From NCBI GenBank assembly GCA_022885665.1, contig JAGQDJ010000195.1, positions 33,912 to 97,911 of the forward strand: a stretch of 64,000 nt of DNA, read 5' to 3'. This DNA is from Triops longicaudatus (lineage: Eukaryota; Arthropoda; Branchiopoda; Notostraca; Triopsidae). The notes beneath the pieces are model-generated. The model did no database searches. It was not told the DNA's origin and saw only the letters and a program-made list of their open reading frames with translations. The stretch's first letter is position 1. Each line of letters begins with the position of its first letter. Positions 1 through 12,444 of the stretch are shown one piece after another. The position numbers and the translations under genes are program-made.

Positions 1-70
1 AAGAAAAGTAGGAGAGGAAGTCAAAAACTCATAAGAAACTTTGTTCTTATCAATCACCATTTCACGGTAG

Positions 71-3000
71 ATTTCTGGGGGAAGAGCCCGCGAAACTGGA
101 AAACGCACTCCGGCGATGCAAAAAGTTAACCGGAACGTTGGTGACTCTGAAAAGGTAGTGCCATATTCTAATCGTTTATTCCTATAGCTATCGACTGGGA
201 AGGCTTTTTTCAGCGAAGATGTCTTCTTTCTTTTTGCTTCGAAAAATTAGATTGGCGTCGGTACAAGAGCAGCGTGTGCCAGTCCCGCAGCCGTTACTGG
301 TGAGCAATGAGTTGCCCGCTCCCGTCGACGCCCCGGCGAAGGTAAATCTCATGCTAGTCGTGATGGATTACAGAAAGATGCATATTCAGATTCCTTGAAA
401 GCCTGGTTTTGAGACACGTCTGGTTTTCTTATACGTTCAAAAGCCTGTCTTTAGGAAAATATTTCCGTTTTTTTTGGTTTTTCCATCAGAACCCACTAGT
501 GTAGAACTCCCGTGGGAATTCTGTATCGTAGTGAATTTTTCCAATCAGTTGGAAACAGTTACAGTAATTAGTGCTTTGGTTTTGTTTGCAGGTTATTAAC
601 TTTGTTAGCTTAAAAGCATGCCCCGTTTCCCTCTTTCGTTTGAGTTCAGCCTTGGATCATTCCTAGGTTCGAAACTCCTTTTTCTATGAGTTCTTCCGTG
701 ATAATTCCTGCTATTTTTGCCTTGGCATTTCCCCTACGAAACAAACCTCACGTAGTTTCACCATCTCACCACGTTGAAGAAAAGCCAATCACTTCAACAT
801 TCCTATAAAGTCTGCCGAAGCAGCTGTCCTTTTCTATTCAGCACAATTTTGAGGCACTGTCCTTTGCGCACATTCTTGGAGTTTTTCGTTTGTTTCCTAA
901 TTTTAAACCTAGTACTATAGTGTTTTTTGAAGGTGAGGAAATTTTTTAAAGCCAGTGAAACAGTTTTGGTGGGAGGTGAACAATTTTGGAAAGAAAACAG
1001 CCAAAAAGACCCAGCAATGTTGTGACTATTTTTGAAACTCAAATGCCATTTCCCCTTTTTTGTCGGATTCGTAGCGAAACCGACAGCAATGGCGGTGGAG
1101 TTCACACTTCCGGGAGGCCATCAGCCAGGAGTAATTATCTTTTTGCTTGGACCTTTTTCCCCCCTATATTTCTTAGCTATCTTGTCTTTCTCGTTTTCTA
1201 ACTTTCGTATTCCGGTACATTTGTACCCAACATCGATTTTTTGGAACGTCTCTAATTTGTATACCATATTTTTGGCCTGATTGATTTTTTGGGGGGAAGC
1301 TCACCCAAAGCTCTTTTTCGCCGGTGAATGGTGAACGTCTGTATAGTATCTCCATTTATTTTTTTTTAATTCATATAACCTCGTTCTTACTGTTCCTATC
1401 ACCATTTTTTTTGTGCCCGAAAAAAATTCCTTTTTGTGCCTTAAAAACAGAAAGACGAATTGTGTGGGCCGATACTGCGTTCTCGTCTCCTTTTTATCAT
1501 AAGCCCCCTGTGTTCATCCGCTCAGGTTCTCTTCCTTCGCTGTTTTAATAACTCAAATCCCTGAAACCTTCCTCCCTTGATGCCACAAAACTTGCCTGTC
1601 TTCTTCAAGCTTCAACGCACGTGAACAGTTCTCGTATTTATCATTCCCACTGTTTTTTCCTTTTTTTTTAAACGCCCGCACGGCAACTGTATTATTTTCA
1701 TCCACGCAAGGCGATAGCATGTATGAGCATTTCCAGCATGAAGACAACATCTTTATGCGTATGATTTAGTCAAACTTTGTTACTTTGGCATCCAGTGCAT
1801 GCTCGCCTCAGTTCCCAAGGTTTTATTAGCCTAATCAAGCTATCTGGGCCTGTGTCAAAACAGGGAAATTCGCAATCCACCTCCTCCGGTACCAGTCACC
1901 TTGGGGCTCCAGCTTCCGTCGCCGTTCGCCGGGTCCCACCAATGGCCCATGCCTCCGGTGAAGATTCCGGTAGTGATTCCTCCTCCCAGTCCACGTTTTC
2001 AGCCGCCTTCAGGAGCGTTCGATCCGAAAATGCACTCGATGCTCTACTAGACGAGCTGCAAATGTTTACAACCCTGCCTTCTAGTGACGTACTCCGGAGT
2101 CAGCAGCCCACTACGACCGATAGCAAGTCTCTTACCAAGGAACCTCCGGGACCAGGCGGAGACCCACCTTCTTTAGGGTCGCTTCCGAGCAACAAAGCGT
2201 TACGTCGATTACCTTCCTTCCCGAGCTCAGATTCCACGGGATCCCCAGTCCAGTCAGTGCATGACGACGCGACGCAAACCATCACACACCGCAACAATGA
2301 AATGAGAGAAGAGACCCCGAAGCCCCTGCCAGCCTTGCCGTCGCGGGCAGCTGCTGCCGAGAAAGCACGCAGGGCTCCCCCTCCTCCGCCTCCCCCTCGA
2401 ACGAGTTCACGGTCGCCTTTGGTGTCTCCAACCGGACCCATAAGTCCCCGTCGAACTCAACCTCTCAACCCGGACCATGTTCCTTTGCATAACGCGACTT
2501 CTAGTAGTTCCACCCCACCACCGCCACCCAGTCGTTTAGCCCCTTTTATGGTTAAAGTGCTACCTAGTGGACCTTTACCCCATACGCTCCCGCGTAGTGG
2601 GTTACCTCGCCCCGCTCAACCTACGCCTCCTTCGAGTTTGGCATCCGTCTTGGAACGGAAAGAACAATTGTCAAGTAACAGCTCCAGTAGTGAAAGTATC
2701 AACTCCCAAGAAGGCCTGCAATTGATGAATAAGGGAGATAAACTGTCGGGATTGAGCGATTCTGTGGGTCAACCCGTGACCAGTGAGACAAACAGTGGCA
2801 CTTCAACGCCTCCGGCACACCCCCGTCAGGACGTTTTGGAGCAGAGACACCAGGAACTCCTCAGAAAGCAGAGATTATTGCAAGACCAGTATAATCGATT
2901 GCAAGCCTTGCACAAATCGACGGGCCATCCGCGACCGTCGCCCATTGCAATGGGAGTTAGCGCGTTAGCCTCATCTGCAGAGAACAATAAAAAGTTGCTG

Positions 3001-3123
3001 GAAAATAATAAAAGATCCATGTCCGGCGAGCAAGCCAAAGAGGACGCCCAGTGCGATGCGACCACAATGAAGAGTGATGCGACAGACAATACTCAAGCCT
3101 GTTACGAAACGGATATTCTATAG
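71..3123 (+). CDS. Proline-rich coiled-coil protein, 3' part (5' end outside window)
   Basis: Three exons can be read: 71-154, 251-341 and about 1840-3123 (stop TAG). The first two join in frame with good splice signals and give a charged helical stretch (EEPAKLENALRRCKKL, then TLVTLKRLASVQEQR), so the gene starts left of the window. The acceptor of the last exon is uncertain: 1840 keeps phase with the donor after 341, giving a 1.5-kb intron. The last exon encodes about 425 residues rich in Ser and Pro, with a PPPPPPP run that could bind SH3 or EVH1 domains, an acidic-hydrophobic motif (NALDALLDELQMF) and a predicted coiled coil near the C-terminus (RHQELLRKQRLLQDQYNRL). This layout recalls the p140Cap/SRCIN1-like arthropod scaffold proteins, but I cannot confirm that. 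A polyadenylation signal lies at 3191. Coding status is fairly sure; the family assignment is a weak guess. Confidence 0.6.
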
Positions 3124-3190
3124 GCGTCAACCTTTTTTTAAATAATAATTCTTAGTCTTTATCCAAATTACATGACCTTAACAAATTTAA

Positions 3191-3196
3191 AATAAA
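3191..3196 (+). terminator. Polyadenylation signal AATAAA of the proline-rich gene
   Basis: A perfect AATAAA lies 68 bp after the stop codon at 3121-3123. No other gene needs it. Confidence 0.5.
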
Positions 3197-5138
3197 ACGG
3201 CTTGCAAGAAAAAAAACCTCAGAATTTTCTCACGTAGTGTCTCGAAATCAAACTTCATCTTGCAACGAAGACGAGAAAGTGGATTCTTTGCAGTAAAACT
3301 AAATTGTTTTGTTTAATTTACCGTGCAAGTCGTTCTGTTTTTGACTGTACGAGCCAAAAGGTATCCCTAAGTACAATATGGTTTTCAACTGCATTCGAAT
3401 GTTTTATTACTATTTTTGTCAGGCATCTTGGGAAACATTTGAATGCACTAAAAACCAGGTTTTGCGGTCCACTATGCAGATGTCGTACAAATTGTACGTA
3501 CAGTCCGTAAGTGTCGTGTAGCTATCAACGCTATTCCATTAGTAACTCCGTTCTTGGTTTTGACGCTCTGTAATTGACAATCAAAGCAGTAGACCCGGCG
3601 TGGTCCTCATTTACTGATACTCATCAACTGGGATTCAGAAATACCTGGTACACGTGTGCGAATGGGAATTGTTAACAGCTTCCGACCTTTGAAGCCTGAG
3701 ATTCAATTTCCCAGGTAAACTAAACTTATTCCTAATGGCGAGAAACAGTTATTCGCGTAACTTGTCTTTTTTTTTTTTTTTTCTTTTCTCCTACTTTTTT
3801 TCTTTTCTTTTTGCTGTACGAGAGACCTCTTTCGAGAGGATTTGTAGCAATATTACAGTGAACCACAGAGTATATAGAGGGAGTGCCGTTATTTCCTAGG
3901 TAGCACACTTTTTTTTACATTCAGGACCATTTTCGTTAAAAAAGATGCTTTTTTGGGCAATTCTTACACTAACATCTGGTCTTGGATTCTTGTGATTCTG
4001 GAGGCTTAACTTCCGAACCTTTCTATTCCGGACAACAACAGGTACGCTTCAGCATGCTTAGCGTTAATGTAGCTACGCCGCTGCTCGGGACAGGAACTTG
4101 AGTTTCTGCTAAACCAACATTTCAGGAGCGAAATAAGGTTCACCAATCCGACAATCGGACAGCTGAGGAATTCGAATAAACATTTCTACTGCATGATGAA
4201 TGTGCAATGGAAATCAATAAAGTTAGTCAACGAAAGTAGCAAGAGTGCAATTTCGTCATTCCAACGTAATTCTTTAATTTTTACGATATTACTACGAGAC
4301 GCTTAGCGCGAAATTGCTCCTCGATGCTTTAGGTACGTTTGACTGTTCGCGCCGTAACCTAAGCACCAATAAGAGTGAGTCCCTGAAGTGATGCCATGAC
4401 AACGCTTACTTGGCCAATGGGAAGGATAGAATTCAAAATCGTTATCGCAAAGTCATGCCTTCCCGATCACAATTCTCATAAGTGGGTGGATGCCTACTTT
4501 TCACGGTCATCAGCGTCCATTCAGGCAAAGCTAAACAATAACGTCAACAGGCCGGTGACCAAAAGCAAATATGTCAATTAGTTGGACGTTGAGTCAGTAT
4601 AATTCGTACAGTTTTAGTCTGCTCCACGAGTGAGGTCAACCCTGAGTGATACAGCTGGTTCAAAGTGCTGTTCTGTTGGGTGTGTTGGACTTTGGAGTGT
4701 GTGTTAGTGCAGAATAAGGCTGACTCCAAATCATACGTGAAATGAAAGTGAAAGTGCAACTCGCAGCCAGTTTATTTGCAAGCTTAACGCAATATAAAAC
4801 CGAGAATTATACTGCACTCCTTTATTTCGCAAATTAAGAAAGTTACAAGGATATCGTTACAACAACATTATTTCACATTAATACTGTCCGTTGTTTGGGG
4901 ATTATCAGTTTCTGAAGTACTGTTATTTGGAAATAGGATTTCTGTGCTTCTTTTATAACGCTTATGCAGGTAAATTTTGAAATTTTCCATAACAGTTGTG
5001 AATATAAATAATTATGCTTTGAATTTATGATTAAAGCTATGGTAACGAGACTCATGTTTATCCTGGCAGGAATACACGCTGGCAGCCTTCACAGACAATC
5101 CCATCACAATCATATCTCCTCCCTCATCACCTACCACC
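3197..5138. other. Intergenic stretch before the formin
   Basis: About 1.9 kb between the proline-rich gene and the formin start codon. It holds poly-T runs (3768-3805) and only short unconserved ORFs. It probably carries the formin promoter and 5' UTR, but I see no clear core promoter motif. Confidence 0.5.
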
Positions 5139-8100
5139 ATGGGGTCAGGGGCGAGTCATCAACAGCGAGTTCCATCTTCGGTTCGAAGAAAGGAGCGGCC
5201 CCCTACTGTAGCCACTTCGCCCGCGAAACAACCCATGCCGCAGCTTGAGGAACTCGAAAAGCGATTCGAGCAAGCTATCGTAAGTTTCTTGCCCTACTTA
5301 GCATATTCGAAATTCTCTCGACTTTACTCAAAAGATACCCCCAATAGATAAGCTACGCGATCCATAAGTCCCAAGTCTATCACAATGAAAAAATGTGTAT
5401 AGGCACAGAACAGCCCGCGCTTGGAGAACTTAATTAAAGTCACTTGTTGGGCCAGATAGAGCGGGTTGCCTCATGAAATATGAATAGGGACCATTTTACG
5501 ACGGGGTTTCCCCGTTTCTCACCGTTTCCCTTCCGTATTTCCAAGAAAACGAAAATTCCGGTATGACGACTTCAAGTCCTTTAGTGTATCATCGCTTTGT
5601 ATTGCAACTAAAAGGGGTCCAGGAAATGGATGCAACCTTGTAGTATCATAAGTGTCTTTTATCGTGTCGGTCTTGAGAAATAGCATCCTTGAGTGGTAAA
5701 TGTCTCGGGGCTGCGGGGAAAAGGGAGGGGAACCGGAAACGAGCGTGAATCCGGAATATGATGACGTCATGTTGTAAACTAATTTAACGTGTTGAAGGAT
5801 ACAGTTTCCCTTCCTCGTGGGATGCCAACGTCGACTGTTTTGACAACTCTCTGTTATTTCTATGCAAGAAACCAGACATAAAACGATTAAAACGCATTAG
5901 CCTGGAACGCCTGGTTAGACTTTTTTGTGTTTGTTTGCGAAGAGATGAACACGATTCCGGGTACTAACATTGAATATCTTTTTATGCAGGCATCTATGGA
6001 CTTGCCACCCGATAAGGTCAAACTGTTGCGGAAATACGATCTCGAGAAAAAATGGGAAATTGTTTGCGACCAAGAACGAGTCCAAGCCAAAGATCCGCCG
6101 TCGTATTATTTGAATAAGCTCAAAACGTACTTAGATCCCAAAGCTTCTCGAAGCTCGAGGGTAAGTTTACGGCATATTGCCAAAACAAATAAAATTCAAC
6201 GAAAGGCCTATGAATATGGAAAAACCAGTGGGCTAGATTGAAATTTATTACGAATTAATTCACGTTTCAAAATGGTAATTAATTGATTTTCTTAAGTAGA
6301 AACGAAAGTCGGTAGGCAGGTCGACATCCACGCAAGTGTTACGTGACCTCGAAATTTCATTACGGACAAACCATATCGAGTATGTAAATGACATCACGCT
6401 TTTCAAGCTGTGTGGTGAATTATAATGACTTGTTAAATAAATTTTTTATTTATGTTTGTAGGTGGGTGCGGGAGTTTCTGAACGAAGAAAACCAGGGACT
6501 GGATGTATTAGTGGACTACCTCAGTTTCCGCTTACTCATGATGAGACACGAAGTCAAAGGACTCCTTGAATCTGACGAGAGCAATTTACCTCCGAATGGC
6601 ACCATATCGACACAAAGCAGCGGCAATCCGCCCTCGCCACAATTCCGCCGAATGCCAAGCTTAAAGCGAGCTTCCAGGCACGTGGCTAAGTTGAAAATGG
6701 GCGAAGCCAAAGACGACATTCATGTCTGTATTCTCTGTTTACGCGCCATCATGAATAACAAAGTAAAATCAGATTGCTGGGCAACAGAACTTGCCGTTCA
6801 GTCAGAGTAATGGGATTGTCTTTTAGTATGGTTTCAATATGGTCATTCAACACAGCGAAGCCATTGCGTGTATCGCGTTATCCCTTAATCACAAAAGTCT
6901 ACGGTAAATCACATAGCGTCCAGTGGCGTTAAGAGGGAAGTTTTAATAGCATTTTCTTTGCTCTTTTCGCAGGACAAAAGCATTAGTCTTGGAATTACTT
7001 GCTGCCATCTGTTTGGTAAAAGGCGGGCATAGTATTATTCTCAACGCATTTGACCGATTTGCGGAATTAACGGGCGAAAAACGACGGTTTGAAACGCTTA
7101 TGTCTTATTTTATGCATTACGAAATCTTCCATGTCGAATTTATGGTACGTTTGCGGTTTTCAAGGATGAACAGTCTGGGTTAACGTGCTGTTCTTAGGTT
7201 GCGTGTATGCAATTTGTCAATATCGTGGTACATTCCGTTGAAGATATGAATTTCCGTGTACATTTGCAATACGAGTTTACCAATTTGGGATTGGACGATT
7301 ATTTGGAAAAGATTCGCCACACAGAAAGCGAAGAATTGAAAGTAAACTCTTTATTTCTTATTAGACTGTCATTTAAAAGCAATGGTCAACGATTTAGGTA
7401 CAAATATCTGCGTATCTTGATAACGTTTTCGATGTTGCGGCTCTCATGGAAGATTCCGAAACGAAAACAGCGGCGCTGGAACGTGTGGCGCAACTAGAAG
7501 ACGAACTAGCTCATGTAATATTCATTTCTAACCATAAATCTGGCGCGTTTTGCTTTGACCGAGTTCATTTTAGACGCACGAGCGCTTAGTGGCTTCCGAA
7601 AACGAACTGCTCAATAAGCAAACCGAACTGCAAGAAGAGATTTACGCACTCCGAACTGAGAAAGAGATGCTGGATGCCGAAAAGCGGTCTCTAGAAGGCG
7701 AAATCGCCGCTTTACGGTCCACAGTTGCTCATCGAGACGAAGAATATAGACATCAACAGTCAAGAATTAAAGAATTAGAAAACATTACCAATTCTTTACC
7801 AAGAACCGGTCTTCCAAACAGTTCTTCCATTCCACCCCCGCCTCCCATGGCTACCAATGCACCTGCCCCGCCCCCACCACCTCTTCCAACGGCCACAGTT
7901 GCTCCCGGCCCGCCTCCTCCCCCTCCCCCACCTGCCCCGCCCATGGAGTGTAAAGCACCTCCACCCCCTGGACCTCCCCCTGCTCCAGGGCCACCTCCTC
8001 CTCCCGGTCTCTTAGCTGCACCCTCCGATGCTATGACCATCAAACGACGTATCCAAACGCGATTCAAGTTGCCTACATTAAATTGGGTGGCACTAAAACC

Positions 8101-10492
8101 CAACCAAGTAAGTAAATGACGCTAAATCTCTTTTTACTTTTTAGGGGAGTAGTCAGTAACACGTGGTTGGTTTTAGGTCCGGGGTACCATCTTTAACGAG
8201 CTTGATGATGAAGCGTTGTTCGCCGTTATCGACTTCCAAGAATTTGAAGAACAGTTTAAGATTGGTATAGGACCAGCGTTGACAGCGTCGGATAGCGAAG
8301 CTGATGGGTTATCGACCATGGGTAGCAAACGGTTTAAGAAACCTGAAACCACATCTCTTCTGGAGAACAACCGGCTTAGAAATATAGGTAATTTTCGATT
8401 ACTCACTTTTTCCTGACTAAATAGTGGTATTGTATAATGCTATTTTTATAGCAGTATGAAATACTAGTATATAATACTTTTATAAACCTATTTCATAAGA
8501 CTTCTTTAACGTTCTTGTAAAACACTACGTTGTACTTATTCTTGATTTGTATTTCGTCTTGCTTTATTCCCTTTGCATTTTTGTTGTATATTATATTTAC
8601 CCTTAATGATTGAATTTTTCAATCAGTTTTAATTACCTTTGCTCTTTTGCTTTTGAATTTATTTATTCTATTTTTAGAGTGGCGCTATTTTTATTTGCAT
8701 TTTTTTGAGAATTTTCATACATTTTTTATGACAGTGTCAGTTGTGTAATTCGTTTATTAACGTGTGGTGAACCACAAGTCTCAAAATCCCATTTCTCTTC
8801 AGCTATTTGTCGACGAAGATTAGAAATGCCGGTGGAGCAAGTCATCAGAGCTGTCAATGCATTGGATCTCAAGACTTTAGGAGTAGAGAATGTCGAAGTC
8901 TTGCAGCGAATGATACCTTCTGATCAAGAAGTACTTGAAATTAGAAAGACGTTCGGTGCCTCAACAAACTTTAATCATTTTCTGGCTTTCCTAACAGACG
9001 AAGGCGTATCGTGAGTACTTGACTTCGAAACGACCCTTGGAGATGTTGAGTGAAGAGGATAAGTTCATGTACGCCCTTAGTCGAACGGAACGTTTATCCA
9101 CAAAGTTGAGCGTTATGGCCTACATGGCGAATTTCTTCGATAATATTCATCTAGTTCAGCCGGTAAATTATCATAGGACCATTTGTCCATAAGTTTGACG
9201 ATTCTTTTGGATTTTGCAGCAAATCCAAGCCGTGTTGTCAGCCTCACGTTCGCTAACGGCCTCGAAGAAGTTAAGGCGCTTATTGGAAGTAATTTTGGCC
9301 TTTGGAAATTATTTGAATAGCGGGAAACGAGGACCTGCTTACGGCTTCAAGTTGCAATCCCTGGAAGCGTTGCTGGATACCAAATCTGCGGATCGAAAGA
9401 TGTCCTTGCTGCATTATGTTGTGGAGACCATTAGTCAGAAGTTCCCGGAAGTCTCGTCTTTCGAAGCGGAATTGCGGTTTATAGAAAAGGCCGCAGCGGT
9501 CTCCATGGAAAATGTTATGACCGATGTACAAGAGCTGGAAAAAGGTACGCTTTGGCACAGAATTCGCCGTCGGCTTGCGTAGTTAATGACTTGTTTATGC
9601 CAGGCATGGAGTTGACAAAGAAGGAGCTGGAGTTGCGTAAAGATTTCCGTGATGAGAAGCAAAGTGTGGTTCTCAAAGACTTCCTGCAGAATGCAGAAGA
9701 GAAGCTGAGGAAAGTCAAAGCCGAGGCAAAGACTTCCCAAGAAGCGTTCCACCACTGTGTGGAATATTTTGGAGACAGTCCACGCCAAACAGACTCCAAT
9801 GCCTTCTTTGCCCAATTGGCACGGTTTGTTAAGTTATACAAGGTAAGAATTAAACCTTTGCCTCGAATTTTTCCAGAAATCTGATTTTGAATCCGAAAAT
9901 AACCAAATCTACTTTTTAGCAAGCGGAAGCGGAAAATGATCAAAGAAGGCGGTTACAAGCAGCTGCTGAAGCTGCTGCGTCCAAACCACAGGAAGATAGT
10001 AAAGAAAACGGCTTCAGGGGAAATCCCAAGAAACAACAGGTAATTTTCCCTAGTGCGTGTCCTACGTACGAAGGCGCTATATTGAATTGTTAGGAATTGG
10101 TCGTTGGGGAATTACTCTCACGGACACGACAAGTCCAGGAGAAGAAATTATTACCAGCCGACCAAGTGTACAATGGAGCGCTGGAAGACATCTTGTTAGG
10201 ACTCAAGTCTGAACCCTATAGAAGGTATGCAGCTTCTTTTTGCCTTTTTTATTTTTTATTTTCTATTTTTTTGTTACCTTTATTTATTTGTATTTGCTTT
10301 TAAGTTGATATTGGCGTGAGAATAATTCATTGCCCCTATTGTTATTTATTTTTATATATTATTAATAATATTTTTTTAGTTAAAATCATAAACGAAACTT
10401 TGTTTTGTAGGGCGGATGCGGTAAGGAGGTCACAGAGGCGTCGTCATGCTTCAAACCGGTTATCAAAGGGCTTAGATGAATTGGATTTATAA
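5139..10492 (+). CDS. Frl: Formin-like protein (FRL/FMNL class), complete
   Basis: Actin nucleation and elongation factor. Seventeen exons: 5139-5279, 5990-6160, 6300-6379, 6462-6762, 6827-6903, 6973-7144, 7198-7341, 7398-7514, 7574-8107, 8177-8387, 8803-8930, 8998-9162, 9220-9544, 9604-9842, 9920-10039, 10094-10224, 10411-10492. They sum to 3138 nt (1045 residues) with every phase matching. Order: MGSGAS N-terminus with Gly2 as in N-myristoylated FMNL proteins; GTPase-binding/FH3 region to about residue 395 (WVREFLNEENQGLDVLVDYL, QFVNIVVHSVEDMNFRVHLQ); coiled coil about 400-470; poly-Pro FH1 about 485-550, a profilin-binding type; FH2 about 565-960 (FKLPTLNWVALKPNQ, ILAFGNYLNSGKRG); a DAD-like acidic helix followed by basic residues at the C-terminus. 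The next gene on the strand is a bestrophin 2 kb away. The family is certain; the exact splice site at 8930/8998 was chosen because its in-frame join restores FMNL spacing. Confidence 0.96.
8388..8802 (+). other. Largest late intron of the formin, AT-rich
   Basis: This 415-bp intron in the FH2 coding part is strongly AT-rich and several times longer than its neighbours. I see no ORF, repeat or RNA gene in it. Confidence 0.6.
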
Positions 10493-12444
10493 AAATTGAC
10501 CAAAGAGACCATAGTAAAGGCAGAAATTTCGCACAAATTGATGTACAGATCAAAGTTTCTGTCAGGAAAAAGGCTTGCAAGTGTTTAAAAATGCTCATTG
10601 TCAGACATTCGTGGGTCGTATCCCCTCTTCGCCCGATACCAATTATTGCTCCATATCTAGCTTCCAAAACATATTCAATTGCTTCAAAAGTTGCGTGATG
10701 CAAGTGAACCAGTCTTGTAACATTCTTTATGGCTCTCAAAGTACTTTTATGTTTCCTATTTCGGTGTTGATATGTTCTTGGGACTGTTGTGCCTTATCAA
10801 GGACTGTACATTCCTGTATGCTTTGGCTCTTTTCGGGATCGTTAATTCTTCTTGTTTAAGTCTTTATTAGAAACATGTATAGATTTTTGGCTGGTTATGA
10901 GCGAATGGATTTACTGTGATATAAAATGCCCTCTAGCTGTCTGCTTGGAATGCAGTTCTTTTATTTTAGTTCTCAGTTTGAAAGTTTACTCGAGCTTCAA
11001 GTCATTGGCGTTCTCCGTAACCGACTGTGACCCTTTTCCCCATGTTTTTAAGAAAGTAAATATCCTATTAGGCGTATTATACGTGTTTGTTGCATATGAA
11101 GGAAAAAGTGTGTCCTTTTGTAAGGATGGGGCTGACCTTTTTCTTCCTTGTATGCTTTGCAAGTCCAGCTCAGTTTAATTATCAGTTGAGCTACTCTCTT
11201 TCTGGAACTTCCCTCAAATCCTGCGATGTACATGTTTTGTAGTGCTGCCGTGAATATGAAAGAAACCTATCAGAACTTGTTTGTTATTATTATATTACCG
11301 GTGTCGGAATATGCTGGATAGTTTGACAATAGAACTAGGTATACCCTTCAGTCTGTCGAGCGTGTGGTTACACAGCTGGGAAGGCGTGACAGTCATAGAA
11401 ACGCCTGAAAATGACCACTATTGTCAGCTTGTCAATGTTCCAGACATACGGATGTAGCGGAAGCGCAAAATAGAGTTGTTTATGCTTACGTTAGTATTGC
11501 GGGTCAAGGTCCGAGGATTGTTAACATTTTTGTGTCGATGCAAAACACTAAATGTAACATTTTAAGCGACATTTACGTGAATGCTGTTCATTTCACTTAT
11601 GTTTGTAATGGAGATATAAATTAAAAGAGTTTTCAGCGACTTGTAAAAAATGGTGGAAATTATCAAGTGTCTCTGGATCTAAGCAATGTAGAAAAAAATA
11701 ATCAATTTGTGTTGTGTGGCTTTGGCAAAACCAGTAGTCCTTGGAAATGAAGAATTCTTCGCAATTCTATCCGACTTCTCTGGATCGTGTTCTCATATCG
11801 TTAGGTAAGCGATTAGTCATAATGTAAACGAACACCACGGGAAACGGAAAGGGCAATTGTGTGTTCAGCCCAGTTGGAGCGAAGGCAAAAGGCTGCCATT
11901 TATTTTCACGCCCTGAATCCCAGGCCTCCAAACGTAAGCGCTTTTAGAAAGTTACAAAGCTCTTTACGAGAGTGCCGCCTTTTTTTGTTGTATGTTCTTC
12001 TCGGAACATTTTTGGTCCGTTTTCACTTACTTGATTTGGAGTTTCCTTTCAATGATTTGGTCAACCACAAGTGATCACCGTCGTTACGTATAATTGGGAT
12101 AGGAAAATCCTTGAAGACGTAACTTTCTTGGTTCCCAGTATGCCAAACAGTCGTAGATCGAAACTTGCTTTCGCCTTGGTAATGTGTTTTACTTGGGGGT
12201 CGTGAAAACCTGGAAGGCAAAACTGTCTGCTAATTGACGTTCTCACGAATCACTCCACCTGCACTTCCGGAGCGTGGTATTGCACGATTTTGGACTCTTT
12301 ACTTTCATTTCTGCTGCATCAGCATCAGAACTGAAGCCAGTCAGTGCGACGATAGGACACGAAACGTCGATATGAGTGATTTGTGTACAATGTGTAATGT
12401 TTTAGATTCTTAAAAAAATTGTGTATTAGTGCCGAGTGCACAAA
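10493..12444. other. Formin 3' UTR and spacer before the bestrophins
   Basis: About 1.95 kb. The first part is probably formin 3' UTR; later ORFs of up to 108 codons lack any domain or splice context. The bestrophin 1 promoter should lie near the right end, but no clear TATA box is visible. Confidence 0.45.

Noticed and set aside
2100..2441. Minus-strand Gly-rich ORF
   Set aside because: Mirror of the poly-Pro tract of the plus-strand gene.
7753..8103. Minus-strand Gly-rich ORF
   Set aside because: Mirror of the formin FH1 poly-Pro region.
10852..11178. 108-codon ORF after the formin
   Set aside because: Lies in the likely formin 3' UTR; no domain or splice partner.
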